Shown: positions 26,830 through 31,846 of the stretch, one piece after another
Position numbering within the stretch: the stretch's first letter is position 1
Layout: each line of letters begins with the position of its first letter
Source of the DNA: Candidatus Minthousia equi
GTDB taxonomy: Bacteria > Bacteroidota > Bacteroidia > Bacteroidales > Bacteroidaceae
NCBI GenBank assembly: GCA_018065125.1
Contig: JAGHTY010000041.1
Location: 1 to 33,192, forward strand
DNA length: 33,192 bases
Direction of reading: 5' to 3'
Made by a program: the position numbers and the translations under genes
The notes under the pieces: model-generated
Database searches by the model: none
What the model was told of the DNA's origin: nothing
Seen by the model: only the letters and a program-made list of their open reading frames with translations

Positions 26830-29331
26830 ATGAATAGATTAAAACATATATATTACATTATGACGGCGTTGTTACTGGGATTTACTTCATGTAACAACGA
26901 AACAGACATCGAGAACAAACTTCCCGACGACTGCAACCCAATTGCACTGAAGGGCATACATGCTGTTATCGACAATGGTGAAACTCCCACCACAAGAGTA
27001 GCAGCATTGGTGGATTCTATCGGTAAATACAAGTTCATGGCTACCGACAGAATCTACTTTACCAAGATAGAACGCACAAAGCATCCAATTGATGGTTTTA
27101 AATACGATGATGTTGAGTACGCATGTAACATAGACGGAGAAAACCTGTCGTGGCAACGTGAAGTTCCTCAAACAGATATTTTCTGGAGCGATGGTTCAGA
27201 ACCTCATACCTTTATTGGCTACATCCTTCCTCATGAAGATACTAAAACCTGGCAGGAATCGGGTTATGACTGGAATCACGACACAGATAAGGATGTGTAC
27301 TACGGCAGTATAGGCGACCCAACTAACGCATCAGAGGAAATTGATTATACCGACACTCCTGCAACCGGAACAGGACATGCTGCACCTTACGACCTAGAAA
27401 AGCTTCGCAAGGAAGACTTGCTGCTTACCTACAGCAACGAGATGCAGAACGAGGATGCAATGGCATGGGTTCATTTCCACCATGGCTTGGCCAGCGTTCG
27501 TGTAGTAGTTACCATCACAGGCTATTCATCTACTGGTATCGACCCAGATGCAGAAGCAAAGGTAACAGAAATGATGCTTCACGACCAACCTACCATGTAT
27601 AAGTGGAACAACAAAGGTTACAAGGCAGCTCCACTTGAGGCAGGCGACCAGACTATTCTGAATGGATTCACATGGGGAGGCGCTACTCCTGCATGGAATC
27701 AGAAGAAAGAAATGAAACTGTGGCAACCACGTGAGTATCGAGGTACAGAGGCTAGTCGTACATTTACCTTCTATGGCATAACAGCACCAGGCGAACAGGA
27801 AGAGGTAAACATGACCTTCAAGGTTAAATACCCCAATCCACTCGACCCTACCAACACAAATTTCATTGAAAAGCCTTACACTGCAAAGCTGAAACTCAAC
27901 AGCAAGAATGTTGAGTTCCGTCCTGGCTACTGCACATCCATCAACATTAACCTGAACCATAAGGATGAAAAGCTTACCGTGGGTGCAGAATACATGTCAT
28001 GGCAGTTTGAGGATACTCCTGATGAAGGTACACTTCGCATGAACTCAACCTTCCTGGAAAAAGCTCCTGCTTTTGTAAAAGGGAAGGACAAGAATATTGT
28101 CAGCATCATTGGCGATACCAAAGCCGAGACCATTGACGATGCAACATGGCTGTATGTGGCAGGAAAAGACGCCGACGGCAACGATATTATCAAGGATATC
28201 TATGGCAACGATGGTAGCGCTACCAACCCATACCATATCTGTACTGCCAATCAGTTGCTTTCTTTTGCCTACGAGGTAAAGAATGGCCGTTCATTTGTGC
28301 ATCAGTATGTAAAGCTTGATGCCGACATCACCCTGCAACCTACCAAGGATGTAGCAGAAGGCAAACGAATCAGCTGGATTGGCGTGGGTGATGAAACGAA
28401 CGTGTTCAATGGCTTCTTCCTGGGTAGCGGTCGCTACATCAACAGTCTTTACGGTGAGCACTTCTTCTCTACAGTAGGCGAAAATGCTGTAATCGACAAG
28501 CTGCACTTCGAGAAGGTTATCGAAGTGCAGGGATGTGGTGTTATTGCCCATAAGAACCTTGGCTTGATCTGCGGATGCTACATTGATGGTGATGTCAAAG
28601 AAACCAACACAGAATCACTGTACACTGGTAGTATTGTGGGTGAAAACGACAGCTTTATCATTGCTTGTGCACACGTAGGCACGGTTTCAGGACGTAAGAC
28701 CATTGGTGGTCTTGTAGGCTTTAACAACGGAACGGTTATGGCATCCTACCACTGCGGTGAGATTGTGGCACTGGATGGCAGTACCGATATTCATGCTACT
28801 GTTGGTAAGCGTGGCGACGGTACAGGCGGTACCAATAACAGTATCATGTTCAGCTGCTACTACGACGAAACCCTTATTACCCACACACCTACCTTGGTGC
28901 CAAGTAAATCTAGTTTCCCATTTTCTACTGGCATGATGCAATCTAATGCTTTCGTTAATACAGACAAGCAATTCCTGTTTGATGCAGATGGTAAATACAC
29001 ATCACAAGGTAAAACATTAAGAGAAGTGCTGTTAGATATCTTAGGTTCATCTGTAGTTGATAAAGGACAAACAGAACAAGAATTGATGCAGATTTTGGTT
29101 AATGATGGTTTGACCGGTCGTGTAAATGAAGTATTTGCCAACCACTTCAGCCTAAACGAAGCACTCTATGCCTTTAGAATCTGGCTGAATGCCATTGCTG
29201 CAAAAGGCGATGATTTAGTGCACACAAACTGTCACGACTTTACCAAGCTGCAGATTCAGTTCCTAAAGCAGCATTACACAACCGAGCATCAGTTTGTTTA
29301 TACACCAGCAACCTATCCAAAGGTACAATAA
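26830..29331 (+). CDS. Large fimbrillin-type lipoprotein with GLUG/beta-helix C-terminus, candidate tip adhesin 4
   Basis: The start is ATG 26830 (MNRLKHIYYIMTALLLGFTSC, acceptor Cys21); the in-frame GTG at 26809 would add seven residues ahead of the signal. The 833-residue protein has Thr-Arg-Val with Arg56, the only Val variant of the motif in the cluster. The fimbrillin part has FHHGLASVRVVVTITGYSS and a closing SININLNHKDEKLTVGAEY block near 385. A beta-helix follows from about 465 (NPYHICTANQLLSFAYEVK, KLDADITL, FNGFFLGSGRYINSLYG) and contains a clear GLUG-type repeat, GGLVGFNNGTVMASYHCGEI. A helical C-terminal segment of about 130 residues (DKQFLFDADGKYTSQGKTLR onward) ends the protein. 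It is the last gene of the operon; the terminator begins 3 nt after its stop. Confidence 0.8.
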   Translation: MNRLKHIYYIMTALLLGFTSCNNETDIENKLPDDCNPIALKGIHAVIDNGETPTTRVAALVDSIGKYKFMATDRIYFTKIERTKHPIDGFKYDDVEYACNIDGENLSWQREVPQTDIFWSDGSEPHTFIGYILPHEDTKTWQESGYDWNHDTDKDVYYGSIGDPTNASEEIDYTDTPATGTGHAAPYDLEKLRKEDLLLTYSNEMQNEDAMAWVHFHHGLASVRVVVTITGYSSTGIDPDAEAKVTEMMLHDQPTMYKWNNKGYKAAPLEAGDQTILNGFTWGGATPAWNQKKEMKLWQPREYRGTEASRTFTFYGITAPGEQEEVNMTFKVKYPNPLDPTNTNFIEKPYTAKLKLNSKNVEFRPGYCTSININLNHKDEKLTVGAEYMSWQFEDTPDEGTLRMNSTFLEKAPAFVKGKDKNIVSIIGDTKAETIDDATWLYVAGKDADGNDIIKDIYGNDGSATNPYHICTANQLLSFAYEVKNGRSFVHQYVKLDADITLQPTKDVAEGKRISWIGVGDETNVFNGFFLGSGRYINSLYGEHFFSTVGENAVIDKLHFEKVIEVQGCGVIAHKNLGLICGCYIDGDVKETNTESLYTGSIVGENDSFIIACAHVGTVSGRKTIGGLVGFNNGTVMASYHCGEIVALDGSTDIHATVGKRGDGTGGTNNSIMFSCYYDETLITHTPTLVPSKSSFPFSTGMMQSNAFVNTDKQFLFDADGKYTSQGKTLREVLLDILGSSVVDKGQTEQELMQILVNDGLTGRVNEVFANHFSLNEALYAFRIWLNAIAAKGDDLVHTNCHDFTKLQIQFLKQHYTTEHQFVYTPATYPKVQ

Positions 29332-29334
29332 TAT

Positions 29335-29366
29335 AAAAAGCGAGAACAATATTTCTCGCTTTTTTT
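29335..29366 (+). terminator. Strong intrinsic terminator of the pilus operon
   Basis: The stem AAAAAGCGAGAA (29335-29346) pairs with TTCTCGCTTTTT over a 6-nt loop and runs into an uninterrupted T tract at 29360-29366. It begins 3 nt after the stop of the last fimbrillin gene. This is the only textbook terminator on the plus strand between 91 and this point. Confidence 0.9.
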
Positions 29367-29386
29367 GTTCATTCAAGAAATAGCAT

Positions 29387-29426
29387 AACCCAGCACCTAT
29401 TCACAACAGGTGCTGGGTTCTTTTTT
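29387..29426. terminator. Second hairpin terminator between converging genes
   Basis: A perfect 12-bp stem (AACCCAGCACCT, 29387-29398, with AGGTGCTGGGTT, 29408-29419) closes over a 9-nt loop and is followed on the plus strand by CTTTTTT (29420-29426). It overlaps the stop codon of the converging minus-strand peptidase gene by 2 nt, so it can serve as a back-up terminator for the pilus operon and as the 3' hairpin of the peptidase mRNA. The minus-strand U tract is poor. Confidence 0.8.
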
Positions 29427-29850
29427 AGGCCTTGAGCAGGTATGGGATATAGTGCAGGCGGTTCTTACGTGGATCACGTTTCAGGGAGACGTGAATCCAG
29501 TAGAGACCATCGGTGTTGTGTTCCCATATAACCTGGTCGTAAGGCAAGTGGAATACGATGTACTCCAGCATTTTGCGTCCAATGGCGATGGAGGGCAGAC
29601 GGATGTCGGCAGCTTCTCCTTTCAGGTGCTGGCTTTTTGTTACGCCACCTACGGCTCTGTTCAGGGCGGGGCATCTGTAACCACTGCTAATGCTGATAGG
29701 CTTTCCATACCATTGTCGCAAGGGTTCGAGGACCTTTTCGCACAGGTTCCTCAGGTTTAGTATCACCTCCTCGCTTGGGGTGTTGTCGATACCCAGTTGT
29801 TGGGCAGTAGAACTGCGAATGAATTCCTCGAGTTTAAAGTGTTCTGTCAT
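29425..29850 (-). CDS. M15-type zinc peptidase (Peptidase_M15_3 family, endolysin-like)
   Basis: This 141-residue protein has the zinc-site signature of D-Ala-D-Ala carboxypeptidase or L-Ala-D-Glu endopeptidase-like enzymes. SSGYRCPALNRAVGG leads into SQHLKGEAAD, giving His75 and Asp82, and WIHVSL provides His120. Glu110 in QVIWEHN is a likely catalytic base. No signal peptide is present, as in phage lysins and in the cell-wall hydrolases that accompany smalltalk and HU-like genes in Bacteroidales cassettes. The expected substrate is the peptide stem of peptidoglycan, and release or export would need another factor. It ends at the bidirectional hairpin at 29387-29426. Its leader is the composite repeat at 29857-29935, which begins only 7 nt upstream of the start codon. 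Confidence 0.85.
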   Translation of the reverse strand: MTEHFKLEEFIRSSTAQQLGIDNTPSEEVILNLRNLCEKVLEPLRQWYGKPISISSGYRCPALNRAVGGVTKSQHLKGEAADIRLPSIAIGRKMLEYIVFHLPYDQVIWEHNTDGLYWIHVSLKRDPRKNRLHYIPYLLKA

Positions 29851-29856
29851 GTGTAG

Positions 29857-29935
29857 AGTAAAGGTTTAAAGGTTTAAAAGACAACGGACAACAGACAACA
29901 GACAACAGACTTGTTGACTCGTTGACTTGTTGACT
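29857..29935 (-). repeat. Composite three-part tandem repeat in the leader of the M15 gene (array B)
   Basis: Read on the plus strand, it holds octamers AGTAAAGG, TTTAAAGG and TTTAAAAG (29857-29880), then heptamers GACAACG, GACAACA, GACAACA and GACAACA (29880-29907, sharing one G with the last octamer), then octamers TGTTGACT, CGTTGACT and TGTTGACT (29912-29935). The heptamers are the reverse complement of TGTTGTC. The same order of parts is found at 30975-31069. The block occupies almost the whole gap between the smalltalk gene and the M15 gene. Confidence 0.85.
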
Positions 29936-29936
29936 T

Positions 29937-30038
29937 TTAATGCACTCTCATGCAACTTGTGGCACCAAGTGCTGTTGCAATTGCTGATAATATGCTGAGC
30001 AAGATTTGTATAGCCCAGCGGGCTGTTTCCTTTTTCAT
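29937..30038 (-). CDS. Smalltalk family micro-protein
   Basis: This 33-residue protein has a short basic start (MKKETARW), a single hydrophobic helix of about 20 residues (AIQILLSILSAIATALGATS) and a terminal Cys-Met-Arg segment. It closely fits the 'smalltalk' family, tiny Bacteroidota proteins typically encoded beside HU-like genes and cell-wall amidases or M15 peptidases; their function is unknown. ATSC could act as a minimal lipobox, or the helix may simply insert in the inner membrane like a holin-type peptide. The frame is open upstream to an ATG at 30164, which would add 42 charged residues. I prefer the short form because family members start with MKKE and have this length. Confidence 0.75.
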   Translation of the reverse strand: MKKETARWAIQILLSILSAIATALGATSCMRVH

Positions 30039-30040
30039 AA

Positions 30041-30060
30041 TCGTGAATTTTTTATCACGA
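30041..30060. repeat. Small inverted repeat before the smalltalk start
   Basis: TCGTGA (30041-30046) and TCACGA (30055-30060) form a 6-bp stem over an A/T-only 8-nt loop, immediately upstream of the smalltalk ATG on the minus strand. It could be a leader hairpin. The rest of the 162-nt gap up to the HU stop holds no other feature that I can support. Confidence 0.45.
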
Positions 30061-30200
30061 ATTAGTCGAATTTTAGAATTATCAGTTGCATAGCTTTCGG
30101 TTTCGCCATCGCATTCGTTTTCGTTATCGTAGCGAAGCGTATCGTTTTCATTTATTATCCGCATGGCAAATTCTTTAATTCGCTAATTCGTGAAGAGAAA

Positions 30201-30971
30201 TTAAACTAGACCGCTATCATCGGGATCTCCCCCCGACTGTTGTCCGTTGTCGGTTGTCTGTTGTCCACCCGAAGGGGTGTTTCCCGAAGGGTTCTGACTG
30301 TTGTCGGTTGTCTGTTGACTGTTGTCGCCCGAAGGACTATCACCGTTGTCTTTCTTCACAAACACAGCAACATACTGCTTTGCTTCGGATACGGTAATGG
30401 TTCGGGTGGCACTGGTGTTACCATCGGTCCATTTGCTAAATACATAACCAGTCTTGGCCTTGGCAATGAGTGTAACCTCTGTACCCTCGGTGTAGGTACC
30501 ACTGCCAGAAACGGTACCGGTAGCAGCATTGTCGGCCACGGCGGTAATCTTGTAGTGGCGCAGGTTGGTTGGGTTGTAGTCGTCAACCCATTCAATCTCG
30601 GTTGCGGCAAGCTCGGCCGATGTAAAGTCGCCCACAGGATAGCTGTTCAGCTTCACGCGCTTGATCTTGCTGCGCTGCTTGGCTTCCTTGTAGGTATCGG
30701 CGCCGATAGTCTGCACACCCAGCTTGAAGATGGCCAGTCCGTCGATGCGGATCTTGCGTCCCAGCATAGCCTGCTCACGAATGCAGCTCACCATGTCGGT
30801 AAGAATGCCCTTGATAACACCCTGTGAGAAAGGCGTGTTATGGTCGGCCATGTGCTGTGCCAGTCCGTCGATGTCGATTTCGCGCTTCTCGTAGGCTACG
30901 GCGCTGTACCAGTTAGGATAGCCAAACGATGTTGGATTAGTAATTTGATGTACTTTCAGTTTTAGTGACAT
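30201..30971 (-). CDS. HU-like DNA-binding protein (HU-HIG type) fused to an InlB-type repeat and a low-complexity tail
   Basis: In this 256-residue protein, residues 1-130 fit the HU-HIG variety of HU/IHF-like proteins found in Bacteroidota: start MSLKLKVHQITNP, a helical HMADHNTPFSQGVIKGILTD segment, and a strand region with GRKIRIDGLAIFKLGVQT. Residues about 138-206 form a domain like the divergent InlB B-repeat (TVSGSGTYTEGTEVTLIAKA followed by GYVFSKWTDG), a small beta-grasp-like module usually found on surface proteins. Residues 207-256 are a Gly/Ser/Gln/Thr/Asp/Asn tail that is literally the translation of two TGTTGTC heptamer arrays. It probably binds or architecturally bends DNA of the cassette. 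Its leader carries a composite repeat 3 nt from the ATG and four 23-bp iterons further up. Confidence 0.82.
   Translation of the reverse strand: MSLKLKVHQITNPTSFGYPNWYSAVAYEKREIDIDGLAQHMADHNTPFSQGVIKGILTDMVSCIREQAMLGRKIRIDGLAIFKLGVQTIGADTYKEAKQRSKIKRVKLNSYPVGDFTSAELAATEIEWVDDYNPTNLRHYKITAVADNAATGTVSGSGTYTEGTEVTLIAKAKTGYVFSKWTDGNTSATRTITVSEAKQYVAVFVKKDNGDSPSGDNSQQTTDNSQNPSGNTPSGGQQTTDNGQQSGGDPDDSGLV
30238..30265 (+). repeat. Heptamer array inside the HU-like gene (array C)
   Basis: Four 7-bp units, TGTTGTC, CGTTGTC, GGTTGTC and TGTTGTC, encode residues about 236-245 (GQQTTDNGQQ) on the opposite strand. Because 7 is not a multiple of 3, gain or loss of one unit would shift the reading frame about 12 residues before the stop. 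Confidence 0.85.
30299..30326 (+). repeat. Heptamer array inside the HU-like gene (array D)
   Basis: Four 7-bp units, TGTTGTC, GGTTGTC, TGTTGAC and TGTTGTC, encode residues 216-225 (DNSQQTTDNS) on the opposite strand. The array is separated from array C by 33 nt that contain two copies of CCCGAAGG. Confidence 0.85.
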
Positions 30972-30974
30972 TGT

Positions 30975-31069
30975 TTTAAAAGTTTAAAGGTTTAAAAGTT
31001 TAAAAGTTTAAAGGGTTAAAAGACAACGGACAACAGACTACAGACAACAGACTTGTTGGCTCGTTGACT
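30975..31069 (-). repeat. Composite three-part tandem repeat in the leader of the HU-like gene (array E)
   Basis: Read on the plus strand, it holds six octamers of type TTTAAAAG or TTTAAAGG (30975-31022, the last being GTTAAAAG), then heptamers GACAACG, GACAACA, GACTACA and GACAACA (31022-31049), then octamers TGTTGGCT and CGTTGACT (31054-31069). The order and the shared G at the octamer/heptamer border match the block at 29857-29935. It ends 3 nt from the HU start codon, so it forms the ribosome-entry part of the leader. Confidence 0.85.
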
Positions 31070-31077
31070 CATTTCTC

Positions 31078-31169
31078 GTTCTCGTGTAAACGTGGTCATC
31101 GTTTGCGTGCAAACACCCGGGTAGTTTACGTGCAAACGTGCATGGCGTTTACGTGGTAATCTTGATTAC
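31078..31169. repeat. Four 23-bp iterons upstream of the HU-like gene
   Basis: Units start at 31078, 31101, 31124 and 31147, exactly 23 bp apart. Their 14-bp cores are GTTCTCGTGTAAAC, GTTTGCGTGCAAAC, GTTTACGTGCAAAC and GTTTACGTGGTAAT, and the two central cores form near-perfect dyads of the type GTTTnCGTGnAAAC. About two helical turns per unit would place bound proteins on nearly the same face of the DNA. This fits operator or iteron-style protein binding; the HU-like product or an unseen regulator are candidates. Confidence 0.75.
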
Positions 31170-31174
31170 GAGTA

Positions 31175-31182
31175 CAAAGATA
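31175..31182 (-). promoter_or_regulatory. Candidate minus-strand promoter core for the HU-like gene
   Basis: On the minus strand the sequence reads TATCTTTG, a match to the TAnnTTTG -7 element. Transcription would start within or just before the first 23-bp iteron and give a leader of about 200 nt carrying the iterons and the composite repeat. No convincing -33 element is visible; a TTG on the minus strand at 31199-31201 is 16 nt away, closer than usual. Confidence 0.45.
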
Positions 31183-31286
31183 CGACTAAATTAATGGGCA
31201 ATATGAGCTATTGTGAAGTGCGATGAACCAGAGAAGTTTTTTGAAAGATTTCCTTTAATAAATGGTAATAATTGCCAGAAAATGAG

Positions 31287-31294
31287 TATCTTTG
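31287..31294 (+). promoter_or_regulatory. Candidate promoter core for the DUF4248 gene
   Basis: TATCTTTG matches TAnnTTTG and ends only 4 nt before the ATG at 31299. If used, the transcript would be leaderless or nearly so. No clear -33 element was found at the usual 19-21 nt distance. The divergent minus-strand core at 31175-31182 makes this an intergenic region with two opposed promoters. Confidence 0.5.
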
Positions 31295-31298
31295 CTAT

Positions 31299-31508
31299 AT
31301 GGAAATACATACTTACAGCAAGCACGAGCTGGCTATGGCCTATGCTCCTACACTCACTCCGGTAGCGGCGCTGAACCGACTGGCGCAATGGATAAAAACC
31401 AATCCAAGGCTTTGCAAGGATCTGGCAGAAACGGGGTATCAAACGAACCAGCGTCATTTCAATTCTCGCCAGGTAAAGCTGATATTTGATTGTTTTGGGG
31501 AACCGTAA
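31299..31508 (+). CDS. DUF4248 family protein
   Basis: This 69-residue protein, MEIHTYSKHELAMAYAPTLT and onward, contains LNRLAQWIKTNPRL, LAETGY and a closing RQVKLIFDCFGEP, all features of DUF4248. The family consists of short proteins with a predicted helix-turn-helix-like fold that accompany HU-like genes, smalltalk genes and primase-like genes in Bacteroidales. A regulatory DNA-binding role is plausible but unproven. The start at 31299 is preferred over an in-frame ATT or TTG-type start upstream because family members begin MEIxxYSKxELA. It is the only plus-strand gene in this cassette, divergent from the HU-like gene. Confidence 0.82.
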   Translation: MEIHTYSKHELAMAYAPTLTPVAALNRLAQWIKTNPRLCKDLAETGYQTNQRHFNSRQVKLIFDCFGEP

Positions 31509-31510
31509 TG

Positions 31511-31595
31511 GTCGCCTTCGGCGACGGTTTGATGCACTTCGCGCGGTTTGATGTTGCTGCGCAACAGTTTGATGGAGCAAAGCTCCGGTTTGACA
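31511..31595. repeat. Array of four mini-hairpins joined by GTTTGATG
   Basis: Hairpin 1 is GTCGCC-TTC-GGCGAC (31511-31525). Hairpin 2 is the imperfect GCAC-TTC-GCGC (31534-31544). Hairpin 3 is GTTGC-TGC-GCAAC (31553-31565). Hairpin 4 is GGAGC-AAA-GCTCC (31574-31586). Each is followed by GTTTGATG (31527-31534, 31546-31553, 31567-31574) or the variant GTTTGAC (31588-31594). The stem sequences differ but stay paired, with loops of 3 nt throughout, so structure and linker are repeated while stem sequence is not. Confidence 0.75.
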
Positions 31596-31635
31596 TTCCA
31601 TTATTCATTATTAACTATTAATTATTCATTGAATC

Positions 31636-31656
31636 CGTTGTCTGTAGTCTGTTGTC
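31636..31656 (+). repeat. TGTTGTC heptamer array (array F)
   Basis: Three 7-bp units, CGTTGTC, TGTAGTC and TGTTGTC, lie in the intergenic region beyond the DUF4248 gene. The TGTAGTC variant is the same substitution, by reverse complement, as GACTACA in array E. Confidence 0.8.
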
Positions 31657-31741
31657 AAAAGACCTCCTCCCTTTAAGGGTTTCCGTCCCCCGATAACGGG
31701 GGAAACGAAGGGGGTGTAAAGACCATTGAGGTTGGGAGGGT
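31657..31741. other. Structured intergenic segment downstream of the primase-like gene
   Basis: This stretch contains CCCTTTAAGGG, a stem CCCCCG-ATAA-CGGGGG flanked by GTTT and AAAC, and outer segments AGACC and GGGTCT that could pair around the whole unit. It lies just beyond the second stop codon of the primase-like frame. It is best read as a 3' structured terminator region or a dispersed intergenic element; no open frame is convincing. Confidence 0.45.
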
Positions 31742-31846
31742 CTACAGATCCGCAATATCAATCTTGTGGGCTTTCTGTTCGGGTGAGGCATTTACTTCAA
31801 GGATGTTGCTAACGTGGATGGGCTGGTTCAGTTCCTTGCTGGCCTG
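31742..31846 (-). pseudogene. In-frame 3' remnant of the primase-like gene beyond an amber codon
   Basis: Directly after the TAG at 31847-31849 the same frame continues for 34 sense codons (QASKELNQPIHVSNILEVNA and onward, ending DIADL) to a second TAG at 31742-31744. The lysine/asparagine-rich composition and clean frame look like the natural C-terminus of the primase-like protein. The first stop lies in a locally repeated stretch, AGCATAGCATAGCAGG, compatible with a small in-frame insertion. It could equally be translated by read-through. Confidence 0.6.

Noticed and set aside
29410-29760. Plus-strand open frame opposite the M15 peptidase
   Set aside because: It starts inside the hairpin terminator and mirrors the peptidase zinc motifs on the other strand.
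30039-30164. 42-residue N-terminal extension of the smalltalk protein
   Set aside because: Known members are about 30 residues and begin MKKE; the extension is charged and would precede a membrane helix. It cannot be fully excluded because the frame is open.
31078-31169. CRISPR array
   Set aside because: The 23-bp units are contiguous and decay at the edges, with no unique 30-40-bp spacers and no cas genes nearby.
31191-31601. Minus-strand frame of 136 codons across the DUF4248 gene
   Set aside because: DUF4248 on the plus strand has a family match and a promoter core; the antisense frame runs through the mini-hairpin array and has no pattern.
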